A stretch of 10,312 nucleotides of DNA, taken from assembly GCA_002436505.1 (NCBI GenBank), contig DJML01000055.1, positions 11,298 through 21,609 on the forward strand, written 5' to 3'. The stretch is from Bacteroidetes bacterium UBA6491 (GTDB lineage Bacteria > Bacteroidota > Bacteroidia > NS11-12g > UBA9320). Positions 1 to 7,072 of the stretch are shown here, piece by piece (position 1 is the first letter of the stretch; every line of letters starts with the position of its first letter). The translations under genes and the position numbers were made by a program. Under the pieces are notes generated by a model. It searched no databases and was not told the DNA's origin. It saw only the letters and a list, made by a program, of their open reading frames with translations.

Positions 1-1326
1 AGAAGATGAACCATTTGATTCAAGTACATCAGAAACTACACGTACGGTATAAGGCACATCTTCAGGAAGCATTCTTTTCAATCCACGCATGGCCAGATTT
101 CCGTGTCCGATCTCTCGTCGACCAGGTCCTCGGTTCGGACGAGCTTCACCGGTAGAGAATGCAGGAAAATTGTAGTGAAGGATAAACTTGTTATATCCTT
201 GCAGGTTCGGGCTGTCAAGCATTTGCTCATCCAGTTTTGAACCAAGCGTTATAGACGTAAGGGATTGTGTCTCTCCGCGTGTAAACAGCGCAGAACCGTG
301 AGCAGCAGGTAATATAGCCACTTCGGAATCAATCGGCCTTACTTCGTCAAGTTTCCTGCCATCCAGTCGACCTCTGGTCTCAAGGACCATGTCTCGAATG
401 GCTTTCTTCTTGGTGTTCTTATAATATTTTTTAGCCAGAGAAATGGTCTGATCTTCTACATCTTCTCCCAGACTTTCTACAAATTCCTTAAGAATGTTCT
501 CGAATGCTTCAGATCTTTCATTCTTTGACAACCCTTTGGCCGCGGTGTCATAAATCTTTTGATAGGTTGCTTCCTCAACTTGCTTTTCAATCGCCTCGTC
601 GTTCACCTCATGAGAATATTCTCTGGGTTCAGGTCTTCCGCCTAGTTTTTCACACAGATCAAGCTGAGCCTGACACTGTATTTTAATGTATTTATGTGCG
701 AACTCAATGGCATCAGCGAACTCATCTTCAGAGACTCCATTCATCTCGCCTTCAACCATATTGATATCATGGGCCGTACCTGCTACGATGATGTCAATAT
801 CAGATTCGGCCATCTGCGATCTCATTGGGTTTACGACGAATTTACCATCTATTCTTCCGATGCGAACTTCAGAGATCGGTCCGTCAAATGGTATGTCAGT
901 CATGGTTATTGCAGCTGAAGCTGCCAGCTCCGCCAGTGCATCAGGCAAAATCTCCTCTTCTGAAGAGATAAGGGATAGCATAACCTGTGTTTCAGAATGG
1001 TAGTCACTTGGGAAAAGAGGGCGAAGTGCACGATCGACCAGACGGGAGATTAGGATCTCATATTCTGAAAGACGGCCTTCTCTCTTCAGGAAACCTCCCG
1101 GGAATCTGCCCACGGAAGCAAATTTCTCCTGGTAATCAACTGACATAGGAAGAAAATCTGCCCCTTCCCTTGGCTCATAGCTTGATACAACAGTAGCAAG
1201 AAGCATTGTTTTACCCTGTCGGACGACAACTGAACCATGGGCCTGACGGGCCATCTTTCCGGTTTCAAGTGATATTATTTTACCATCTCCTAAATCGATG
1301 GTCTGAACGGTTTCTACTAATTTCAT
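1..1326 (-). CDS. pnp: Polyribonucleotide nucleotidyltransferase (PNPase), N-terminal 442 residues, cut by the window edge
   Basis: PNPase is a trimeric 3'-to-5' exoribonuclease that uses phosphate to release nucleoside diphosphates from mRNA. The frame is open from the ATG at 1324-1326 to base 1, giving 442 of the usual ~700 residues. It begins MKLVETVQTIDLGDGK. The first RNase PH-like core covers roughly residues 10-150 and includes GRFPGGFLKREGR, the family's RNA-contacting FFRR-type loop (here FLKR). A helical linker region follows at about 240-320, and the second RNase PH core starts near 325. The window ends inside SNGSSS, the phosphate-binding serine loop of the active site, so the catalytic aspartates and the KH and S1 RNA-binding domains lie outside. 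It follows rpsO on the same strand, the arrangement known from E. coli. Truncation is due to the window, not a mutation. No Shine-Dalgarno sequence precedes the ATG; the leader is A/T-rich. Confidence 0.97.
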   Translation of the reverse strand, partial: MKLVETVQTIDLGDGKIISLETGKMARQAHGSVVVRQGKTMLLATVVSSYEPREGADFLPMSVDYQEKFASVGRFPGGFLKREGRLSEYEILISRLVDRALRPLFPSDYHSETQVMLSLISSEEEILPDALAELAASAAITMTDIPFDGPISEVRIGRIDGKFVVNPMRSQMAESDIDIIVAGTAHDINMVEGEMNGVSEDEFADAIEFAHKYIKIQCQAQLDLCEKLGGRPEPREYSHEVNDEAIEKQVEEATYQKIYDTAAKGLSKNERSEAFENILKEFVESLGEDVEDQTISLAKKYYKNTKKKAIRDMVLETRGRLDGRKLDEVRPIDSEVAILPAAHGSALFTRGETQSLTSITLGSKLDEQMLDSPNLQGYNKFILHYNFPAFSTGEARPNRGPGRREIGHGNLAMRGLKRMLPEDVPYTVRVVSDVLESNGSSS

Positions 1327-1366
1327 ATTTTATTATTAAATGTTTCAGACCCTGGAGATGGTCTGA
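1282..1366 (-). promoter_or_regulatory. Structured pnp leader and start region, candidate autoregulatory RNA switch
   Basis: Read on the pnp message, the untranslated leader holds a perfect 7-bp hairpin, UCAGACC with GGUCUGA (1366-1360 with 1351-1345), closing an 8-base loop. Codons 8-15 hold a second hairpin, ACCAUC with GAUGGU (1302-1297 with 1287-1282). The two regions can also pair with each other. Leader CCAUCUCC (1361-1354) is complementary to coding GGAGAUGG (1290-1283), and leader GGUCUGA (1351-1345) to coding UCAGACC (1306-1300). That makes 15 bp in two blocks around an internal loop of 2 by 9 bases, with the AUG inside a 38-base loop. Local and long-range forms exclude each other. 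In E. coli, pnp is known to be autoregulated through a leader hairpin cut by RNase III. A similar role here is inference. Confidence 0.45.
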
Positions 1367-1370
1367 TTTT

Positions 1371-1408
1371 AAAAAAGAAAAGGCCTTAGATTATATACTT
1401 TAAGGCCT
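1371..1408 (-). terminator. Intrinsic-terminator-like hairpin between rpsO and pnp
   Basis: On the minus strand AGGCCTTA (1408-1401) and TAAGGCCT (1388-1381) form a perfect 8-bp stem with a 12-base loop. The stem is followed at once by TTTTCTTTTTT (down to about 1370). G-U pairs could lengthen the stem by two. It lies after the rpsO stop and upstream of the pnp leader. It could therefore end most rpsO transcripts and let a fraction read through into pnp. Only half the stem is G/C, so termination may be partial. I found no convincing separate pnp promoter downstream of it. Confidence 0.75.
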
Positions 1409-1438
1409 CCCGATTTCCATATATTTTTAACGTATTGA

Positions 1439-1708
1439 TTATTTCCTCAATCCTAATGTCTTAATGATATTTCTGTATCGGAAAACATCTTTCCCCGCTA
1501 TATAATTTAGCAGAGCACGTCGCTTTCCTACCATTTTGATAAGGCTCAATTCAGCGGAATAATCCTTTTTGTTTTCCTTCAAATGTTCTGTAAGGTGATT
1601 GATCCGATGGGTGAAAAGGGCAATTTGTCCTTCAGCATGACCGGTGTTGGTCTCTTTGCCACCGAATTCCTTGAAAATTTCCTTTTTCTTCTCAGCTGTT
1701 ACTTGCAT
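1439..1708 (-). CDS. rpsO: 30S ribosomal protein S15
   Basis: This 89-residue protein binds the central domain of 16S rRNA early in assembly of the small subunit and contributes to an intersubunit bridge. The length matches the family exactly. The conserved elements are present: TGHAEGQIALFTHRINHLTEHL (residues 22-43, shown here as TGHAEGQIA and HRINHLTEHL), the basic KMVGKRRALLNYI stretch in the middle, and a C-terminal YRNIIKTLGLRK. The ATG at 1706-1708 gives the expected N-terminus (MQVTAEKKKEI) and has an A-rich upstream stretch instead of a Shine-Dalgarno sequence. It is the first gene of the rpsO-pnp pair, with its own promoter candidate upstream and a terminator-like hairpin downstream. 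S15 represses its own translation in several bacteria, but the ~34-base leader expected here shows no obvious structure for that. Confidence 0.98.
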   Translation of the reverse strand: MQVTAEKKKEIFKEFGGKETNTGHAEGQIALFTHRINHLTEHLKENKKDYSAELSLIKMVGKRRALLNYIAGKDVFRYRNIIKTLGLRK

Positions 1709-1748
1709 CTTTTAAGTATCTTTTTCGTCTCTTTTCGTAAATAGTTTG

Positions 1749-1780
1749 CAAAAATAACTAAATACCTTTGATTTCACAGA
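1749..1780 (-). promoter_or_regulatory. Bacteroidota-type promoter for rpsO
   Basis: The minus strand reads TATTTTTG at 1756-1749, an exact match to the Bacteroidota -7 consensus TAnnTTTG. TCTG lies 20 bases upstream at 1780-1777, one mismatch from the -33 element TTTG. The expected start would be near 1742, leaving a leader of about 34 bases before the rpsO ATG. Confidence 0.6.
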
Positions 1781-1816
1781 AGTTCCTTAAAATATTGCAC
1801 AGATTTAGGTGAAATT

Positions 1817-3913
1817 TTAGTAACCTCCGTTCCATTTACGTATGGCCCATTCCAGTGAGAGCAAACCAGCTAACAGGAAGAACAGCCATTTCATGTGCAA
1901 TAATTCCCTGAAAGTGCTTTCGGAGTAGGCCACCGGCTTCAGGTTATTGTTCATATTCAGCTGTTCTGCAAGCTGATCCAACTGATCCTTATAAAATAGT
2001 CCTCCTCCCGTCGTATTTGAAATGCGCTTTAGAAGGTGATGATCAGCCTCAAGTGTCAGACTTTCTTTTTGTAGTTCACGAATAACGATCCTGCCTGACT
2101 GGTCATAACTTATCCCTCCAAGCTTGACGGTAGCTTTGTAAGTATATTCTCCTGCAGGCAGCATTCCTGCTTTAAGTTTATAACCTGTTGCTGATTTGCT
2201 AAAAACATATTCGAACTGATCATCGTCTTTCCTCAGGACCAGGTTTACATCCGGATCATTTACCGATTCGAAACTTTCATTGTAAAGTTCTGCCTGAAAT
2301 CCAATAATGTCATTTTCATAGAAATCCCTTTTATCAGGATACACCCTGAATTTCCTCTTATCTGATCTGACCGAAAGGTATTGAATTGATTTTCGCAGAA
2401 GTTCCGTCGATGCCTGAATATTCTCATTTAAATGATTATCCTGCATCGACCATTTCCAGAATCCTTCTCCAAAGATCATTCCTGTTCTCCAATCGTCCCT
2501 CTGAATAAAAGCCAGCAAAGACTGGTCGGTTTTAACACTTCCGATCTGTTGTTTCAAAAGTGTTTGCAATTCACCTCCAGCGGGACGACCAAACGGGACA
2601 TCCAGAGGAGGCCAATCGATGATCGCCTTTCTGGTGTCCGCCGACAATTCAAAAAGCACAAAATCATCGGCTAAATATGGCAATGCCTTGTTGAAAGAAC
2701 GTTGCTGTGCATCCATTTTCACCCCGATATCCAAAGCATTTAAAGATCGGAGATCTGACTTTCTCCCTATAAAGAAGAGGATCGGGATCTTTCGATCGAT
2801 AAGACTCCTTACAAAAGCGACACCACTTTTACCGGCCGGGAGCTGATGTAGAATAACAAGGCTGACATCATCGCCTTTAACCATTTCGGGCTGTGGATCT
2901 TTAGCGACTTGTATGCTGACCTCGTAGTTATCAAAAGGAGCCAGTGTCCTTCTGATCGCACCGAGATCAGGATGCGGAGAACTGCCAAGAACCAGGACTT
3001 TCTGCCGACTGTCGATCACATCAATGTAAGCAATGCTTCTGTTGTTCAAATGATTGATCTCGCCGTTTTTTCTAGAAACATTTGCGACAATCTCCTGCGT
3101 ACCTGTAATGCCCGCATCAAGCTGAAACTCGAACGACATAAAGTAATCGTCATCAGGTATCAGAATGTTCCTTGTAGTTATTCTTTTACCTCCGAAATCG
3201 ATTGTCAATTCAAAGGTCTCTCCTTTTAATTTGCGACCGGCAACATCTACCACCAATGGAAAACTGTTACCCAGGTAGGCAATAGCATTTGTGCGCACCT
3301 CTGCAATTCTCAGATCCATTCTTTTCGAAGTATCTCCAAGAGCGACAGTGTAGATCGGGTGACCAATGCTTTTAGAAATTATCTCAGGCCGCACGCCCTG
3401 ATTGTCAATCCCATCTGAAACCAGGATCGTAGCACACACATTTTGTCCTTTCCACCCTTTGAATATTTCATTCAGCATCATTCCGATGTCAGTGGTTCGT
3501 TGGCTGAAAGAAGGAAGGGCATGGTCCGACGGGTTCTCGCCGAAGGTGTAATCAACCACATCAAACTTCGAAGAAAGGCCCTCTTTTAGTTCTTTCAGGT
3601 CGTTCTGGAGACCGGCAAGTTCAGTAGAATCCATTTGAAGGGCAACTGATCTGGAATCATCAAGTGCAATTATGACCTTTGGTCTTTCAACATACTGAGA
3701 TACGTATCGAAGAAAAGGGTTCAACAGCAGGATGGCGATCAGTGAGACCACCACAAAACGAAATCCGGCAAGCATATACTTCATCCATTTTGCCGCACCG
3801 CTTTCCTCAATTTCCTTTGACCTGAAATACAACAACGCAGCATAAAATGCACCTGCCAGAAGGCAGATGATCAGATACCACGAAGGATCAGAGAATGTCA
3901 GTTCGAAAGACAC
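1817..3913 (-). CDS. Membrane-anchored VWA-domain protein with a glutamine-amidotransferase-like domain
   Basis: A 698-residue inner-membrane protein of unknown job. Two transmembrane helices lie near residues 12-30 and 47-68, and a third at about 674-691, just before the LEWAIRKWNGGY ending that is common in Bacteroidota proteins of this type. The VWA domain spans roughly 78-195 and has a complete metal-ion-dependent adhesion site: D85-x-S87-x-S89, T141 and D167 (VSDGID). Beta-sandwich-like sequence follows (about 205-300). A Rossmann-like segment starts at KVLVLGSSPHPDLGAI (305-320) and resembles class I glutamine-amidotransferase folds; I see no clear Cys-His-Glu catalytic set, so it is probably not an active amidotransferase. 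Such proteins are usually annotated only as VWA-domain proteins; a role in assembly of or signalling at the envelope is inference. The start is GTG at 3913-3911. An in-frame stop lies upstream, and the next ATG (residue 44) would remove the first membrane helix. Confidence 0.85.
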   Translation of the reverse strand: MSFELTFSDPSWYLIICLLAGAFYAALLYFRSKEIEESGAAKWMKYMLAGFRFVVVSLIAILLLNPFLRYVSQYVERPKVIIALDDSRSVALQMDSTELAGLQNDLKELKEGLSSKFDVVDYTFGENPSDHALPSFSQRTTDIGMMLNEIFKGWKGQNVCATILVSDGIDNQGVRPEIISKSIGHPIYTVALGDTSKRMDLRIAEVRTNAIAYLGNSFPLVVDVAGRKLKGETFELTIDFGGKRITTRNILIPDDDYFMSFEFQLDAGITGTQEIVANVSRKNGEINHLNNRSIAYIDVIDSRQKVLVLGSSPHPDLGAIRRTLAPFDNYEVSIQVAKDPQPEMVKGDDVSLVILHQLPAGKSGVAFVRSLIDRKIPILFFIGRKSDLRSLNALDIGVKMDAQQRSFNKALPYLADDFVLFELSADTRKAIIDWPPLDVPFGRPAGGELQTLLKQQIGSVKTDQSLLAFIQRDDWRTGMIFGEGFWKWSMQDNHLNENIQASTELLRKSIQYLSVRSDKRKFRVYPDKRDFYENDIIGFQAELYNESFESVNDPDVNLVLRKDDDQFEYVFSKSATGYKLKAGMLPAGEYTYKATVKLGGISYDQSGRIVIRELQKESLTLEADHHLLKRISNTTGGGLFYKDQLDQLAEQLNMNNNLKPVAYSESTFRELLHMKWLFFLLAGLLSLEWAIRKWNGGY

Positions 3914-3918
3914 GCTGG

Positions 3919-3926
3919 CAAATATA
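3919..3926 (-). promoter_or_regulatory. -7 promoter element abutting the VWA gene start
   Basis: The minus strand reads TATATTTG, an exact TAnnTTTG match, only five bases (CCAGC) before the GTG start codon. A TTTG occurs upstream at 3955-3952, but its 25-base spacing is longer than usual. If the element is used, the message would begin at or next to the start codon. No ribosome-binding sequence is present in the remaining five bases. Confidence 0.45.
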
Positions 3927-4039
3927 CTTTGTCGAATGGACTTACATTAAACAAACGAAGATTCAAACCAAATAATTGCATTTGGCCTTCTGTTAACAAT
4001 TGTGCATGATATAGAAAAGGTTAAGTCGTATTATTGGCT

Positions 4040-4062
4040 TAATTTCGCCGGAAAAATAGGGG
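4040..4062 (+). promoter_or_regulatory. Candidate pheT promoter element and ribosome-binding site
   Basis: TAATTTCG at 4040-4047 differs from TAnnTTTG at one position, and AGGGG at 4058-4062 lies four bases before the pheT ATG. No good TTTG is found at the usual -33 distance, so the promoter call is tentative. The rest of the 153-base divergent gap (3914-4066) holds overlapping short palindromes but no further convincing site. Confidence 0.35.
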
Positions 4063-4066
4063 TTTA

Positions 4067-6418
4067 ATGAGGGTCTCATATAATTGGATCAAAACGCTGA
4101 TCAATCTTGATCAGGAACCGGAAAAAATTGCCGAAATACTTACTGACACTGGTCTAGAAGTAGAACATGTCGAGCTCGTCGGTGGTATACCCGGAAATAT
4201 GGAAGGGCTTATCGTCGGGGAAGTAAAAGAGGTGTGGAAACATCCTGGTGCAGACAAATTGACGGTTACAAAAGTAAATGTAGGCGGTGAAAAAGAGGTT
4301 CAGATCGTCTGCGGGGCACCAAATGTAAAAGAGGGGCAGAAAGTGGTAGTCGCTCCTGTGGGTTCAACGATCTACCCGGTCGGTAACGAACCTGTAAAGA
4401 TGAAAAAGGCTAAGATCCGGGGAGAGCACTCTGAAGGAATGATCTGCGCTGAAGATGAGATCGGCGTCGGCACGTCACATGAAGGAATTATTGTTCTGCG
4501 GGATAACGCTAAACCAGGGGACAATGCGATCAATTATTTCGAAAATGAGCAGGATGCAGTATTTGAGATCGGGTTAACACCTAACCGGGGAGACGCAGCT
4601 TCACATCTAGGTGTGGCAAGGGATATAAGAGCAGTACTTGATAAGAACGTACAACTACCGGAGATAAAAAATTTCAAAGAGAACAACGGCCAACCCAGGA
4701 TATCAGTAATTGTAGAGAACGAAGAGGCATGTCCACGATATGCCGGCATTGAGATCAGCGGTGTAAAAGTAGGGCCAAGTCCTGCATGGGTTCAAAAAAG
4801 GTTAAGAGCAATAGGCCTGAATCCCATAAATAACATTGTCGACTCGACCAATTATATCCTCCATGAGCTTGGTCAACCGATTCATGCCTTTGATGCGGAT
4901 AAGATCACAGGCGGACGTATTGTGGTAAGAAACGCTAAAAAAGGCGAAAAGATCAAAACGCTTGATGGGACAGAAAGAACACTTGAAGGGTTTGAGCTCG
5001 TTATAGCAGATGCTGAACGGCCAATGGCGATCGCGGGAGTATTTGGCGGAGAAGCTACCGGAGTGACCAAAGATACAAAATCCATATTTCTTGAAAGCGC
5101 ATATTTTAACCCTTCATCTATTCGTAAAACTGCCAAAAAACATGGGTTGAATACAGATGCCAGCTTTCGTTACGAGCGAGGCGTTGACCCAAATATTGCT
5201 GCATTTGCTTTGCGGCGCGTAGCGGACCTGATCATTCAAAATGCAGGTGGAGAGGCCGTCGGACATATGACAGATCATTTTCCCGACCCAATTAGCGAAC
5301 ACGTGATCTCTGTTGACATTGACTGGATGAATCAATTTTGCGGGGTAGACCTGTCTGCTGAAAGGATTGAAGAAATACTTACACGGCTTGATATTGCTGT
5401 GGTCGGATACAAGGATGGAAAAATGAAATTACTGGTTCCTCCGTACCGTTCGGATGTCACCAGGAGAGTAGATATAGCGGAGGAGGTCCTTCGAATCCAT
5501 GGATACAATCACGTCAGGTTTTCCAGAAAACTGTCGTATACGATGGTGCATAAGGAAAAAAACGAGAACAGAAAGCTGAAAGAAAGGGTAGCATCATACC
5601 TTGTCGACAGGGGATTATTCGAGATAATGACCAATTCTCAAACAAATCCTGATTTTTACAGCGTTGAGGAGCAGAAAGATCTGGTCACACTCCTTAACCC
5701 GCTTAGTAAGGAACAGGCCGTAATGAGACCAGATCTGCTGCACACTTCCCTTAATGCAATTGCCTATAACAAGAACCGAAGGATGAACAATGTAAAAATG
5801 TTCGAGTTCGGCAACACTTATGGACAAAATGGCAATTCGTTCTACCAGAATGAAGTGCTTCACATTATTTGCACGGGCGATCAGAATGACATGCACTGGA
5901 AACAGAAAGCTGCAAAAGTTGATCACTACTATTTAAAAGGAATTACGAACGGACTTTGCCGCAAGGTGGGTGTTAATCCTGACAAAGTGAAGAAGCACAT
6001 CCGCATAGAAATGGTAAGCGGCGATAAGCTAAAAACACATGGGATAAAGGGTGAGGTCTGGCATGCCGCCATCAAGTGGGAATCAATAGTAAAAGCAGCA
6101 TCAAAAGTTGTGCTTGAAGTAGAAGACATACCAAAATTCCCTGAGGTAAAAAGAGACCTTGCTGTTGTGGTTAACAATTCCGTGCAGTTCAGCGACATTA
6201 TGAAAGTAATTCAATCTGCTGCTTCAAAGCAGGTGATCAATACCGAAGTATTTGACGTTTATCAAGGAAAACCATTATCTTCCGACGAAATTTCCTATGC
6301 GATATCATTTACATTAAGTGATCCATTAAAGACGTTGAAAGATAAGGAAATAGATAAGATCATTAAGAAAATAATAGAAAGGCTCGAGAAAGAGTTAGGA
6401 GCTACATTCCGTAAATAA
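4067..6418 (+). CDS. pheT: Phenylalanyl-tRNA synthetase beta subunit
   Basis: The beta subunit of the cytoplasmic alpha2-beta2 enzyme that charges tRNA-Phe; it also carries the editing site that hydrolyses mischarged Tyr-tRNA-Phe. The 783 residues are close to the bacterial norm (about 790-820). An N-terminal EMAP-like tRNA-binding domain covers about 45-155 (GLIVGEVKEVWKHPGADKL at 48-65, shown here in part). TPNRGD, a hallmark motif, lies at 171-176. B3/B4 editing-region sequence runs from about 215 to 400 (NNIVDSTNYILHELGQPIHA within 255-274). The B5 and catalytic-like core follow, and a ferredoxin-fold anticodon-binding domain starts at FPEVKRDLAVVV (691-702) and runs to the end. The alpha-subunit gene pheS is not in the window. 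The stop codon TAA shares its last A with the next gene's ATG, so translational coupling to the downstream cell-division genes is likely. Confidence 0.98.
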   Translation: MRVSYNWIKTLINLDQEPEKIAEILTDTGLEVEHVELVGGIPGNMEGLIVGEVKEVWKHPGADKLTVTKVNVGGEKEVQIVCGAPNVKEGQKVVVAPVGSTIYPVGNEPVKMKKAKIRGEHSEGMICAEDEIGVGTSHEGIIVLRDNAKPGDNAINYFENEQDAVFEIGLTPNRGDAASHLGVARDIRAVLDKNVQLPEIKNFKENNGQPRISVIVENEEACPRYAGIEISGVKVGPSPAWVQKRLRAIGLNPINNIVDSTNYILHELGQPIHAFDADKITGGRIVVRNAKKGEKIKTLDGTERTLEGFELVIADAERPMAIAGVFGGEATGVTKDTKSIFLESAYFNPSSIRKTAKKHGLNTDASFRYERGVDPNIAAFALRRVADLIIQNAGGEAVGHMTDHFPDPISEHVISVDIDWMNQFCGVDLSAERIEEILTRLDIAVVGYKDGKMKLLVPPYRSDVTRRVDIAEEVLRIHGYNHVRFSRKLSYTMVHKEKNENRKLKERVASYLVDRGLFEIMTNSQTNPDFYSVEEQKDLVTLLNPLSKEQAVMRPDLLHTSLNAIAYNKNRRMNNVKMFEFGNTYGQNGNSFYQNEVLHIICTGDQNDMHWKQKAAKVDHYYLKGITNGLCRKVGVNPDKVKKHIRIEMVSGDKLKTHGIKGEVWHAAIKWESIVKAASKVVLEVEDIPKFPEVKRDLAVVVNNSVQFSDIMKVIQSAASKQVINTEVFDVYQGKPLSSDEISYAISFTLSDPLKTLKDKEIDKIIKKIIERLEKELGATFRK

Positions 6419-6708
6419 TGAAAACCTTTGAGACCAATATTGTTCGTATAGAAGACAAGATCAAAAATCTTGTTAAACAGTTGCAATTACTTGCTGACGA
6501 AAATACTGGATTAAGGCTTGAGGTTAAGGAATTAAGAGAACAGATCGATGGTCAAAAAAACAAGATCAAAGAACTGGATGAAACAAATAAAATAGTTAAA
6601 CTTGCAGACGGCATTCAGAGCGGTATCGTTGATAATGAAGAAGCAAAAATGAAGATCAACGAATACATCAGAGAGATTGACCGGTGCATAGCAATCCTGA
6701 GTGACTGA
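6418..6708 (+). CDS. Small coiled-coil protein, ZapB-like position and shape
   Basis: A 96-residue soluble protein with no signal peptide or membrane helix. Residues about 5-58 are a heptad-rich coiled coil (NLVKQLQLLADENTGLRLEV within 17-36). A short break with LADGIQSGI (62-70) follows, then a C-terminal helix ending INEYIREIDRCIAILSD, a pattern I recall from uncharacterised Bacteroidota proteins beside zapA. The ATG overlaps the pheT stop by one base (TAATG), and the stop is two bases before zapA. E. coli ZapB is an ~80-residue coiled coil that binds ZapA and stabilises the Z-ring. Size, helix content and gene position fit an equivalent, but true homology to ZapB cannot be shown by eye because coiled coils all look alike. 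Annotation pipelines would probably call it hypothetical. Confidence 0.75.
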   Translation: MKTFETNIVRIEDKIKNLVKQLQLLADENTGLRLEVKELREQIDGQKNKIKELDETNKIVKLADGIQSGIVDNEEAKMKINEYIREIDRCIAILSD

Positions 6709-6710
6709 CT

Positions 6711-7007
6711 ATGGGCGAACAGGAAATATCGATTAAAGTATCAATTGGGGACAGAAATTACCCCCTGAAAATTAACGCTGCGGAGGAAGAGAACGTTAGG
6801 AAGGCAGCGAAATTGATAAATGAAAAAGCGAAATTCTACCGGGAAAACTTCTCGGTCAAGGATAAGCAGGATGCGCTGGCATTGACAGCGCTGGAGTTTG
6901 CCACAGAGGCACTTCAGCTACTAAAAAATGCCGGACAAACAAATTCTTTCATTGAGGACGGGTTAACAAAACTCGAAGCTTTAATTGATTCTGTAACAGG
7001 CCATTGA
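6711..7007 (+). CDS. zapA: Cell division protein ZapA
   Basis: ZapA binds FtsZ and bundles its protofilaments at mid-cell. The 98 residues match the family length. The N-terminal beta-rich head (ISIKVSIGDRNYPLKINAAEE, residues 6-26, quoted here in part as IGDRNYPLKI) is followed by the conserved helix with VRKAAKLINEKAKFYRENF and DKQDALALTALEFATEAL (51-68). The last ~25 residues form the C-terminal coiled-coil part. It starts two bases after the coiled-coil gene's stop, so the two are almost certainly co-translated partners. The 64 bases after it, before rny, contain an inverted repeat but are too short for a 6S RNA gene, which sits next to zapA in E. coli. Confidence 0.95.
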   Translation: MGEQEISIKVSIGDRNYPLKINAAEEENVRKAAKLINEKAKFYRENFSVKDKQDALALTALEFATEALQLLKNAGQTNSFIEDGLTKLEALIDSVTGH

Positions 7008-7040
7008 CCTTCAGGATAATATGTCCATCTTTCTTCTGAC

Positions 7041-7072
7041 TTTGTGCCTTTAGCATAAATACAGAGCACAAA
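7041..7072 (+). repeat. Inverted repeat flanking the rny start codon
   Basis: TTTGTGC at 7041-7047 and GCACAAA at 7066-7072 are a perfect 7-bp inverted repeat with an 18-base loop. The last A of the right arm is the first base of the rny ATG. As RNA it would place the start codon at the base of a stem; as DNA it could be an operator. No Shine-Dalgarno sequence is visible in the loop. The TTTG of the left arm could instead be a -33 promoter element, but no clear TAnnTTTG follows. Confidence 0.4.

Noticed and set aside
686..1003. A 105-codon open frame on the plus strand
   Set aside because: It lies wholly antisense to pnp, has no recognisable motif, and the opposite strand encodes clear PNPase sequence throughout.
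1389..1397. A TATAAT sequence on the minus strand between rpsO and pnp
   Set aside because: It lies in the loop of the terminator hairpin, has no -35 partner, and classic TATAAT promoters are not the rule in this phylum.
1709..1816. A terminator for the VWA gene in the gap before rpsO
   Set aside because: No stem with a following T-tract could be found; only a 4-base ACCT/AGGT pairing near the stop codon.
3991..4003. Overlapping 8-base palindromes TGTTAACA and ACAATTGT in the divergent VWA-pheT gap
   Set aside because: Short AT-rich palindromes are common by chance and nothing else supports a regulator site; kept only as a weak operator idea.
7008..7071. A possible 6S RNA gene next to zapA, as in E. 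coli
   Set aside because: The gap is only 64 bases, far short of the ~180 needed, and lacks the long rod-like pairing.
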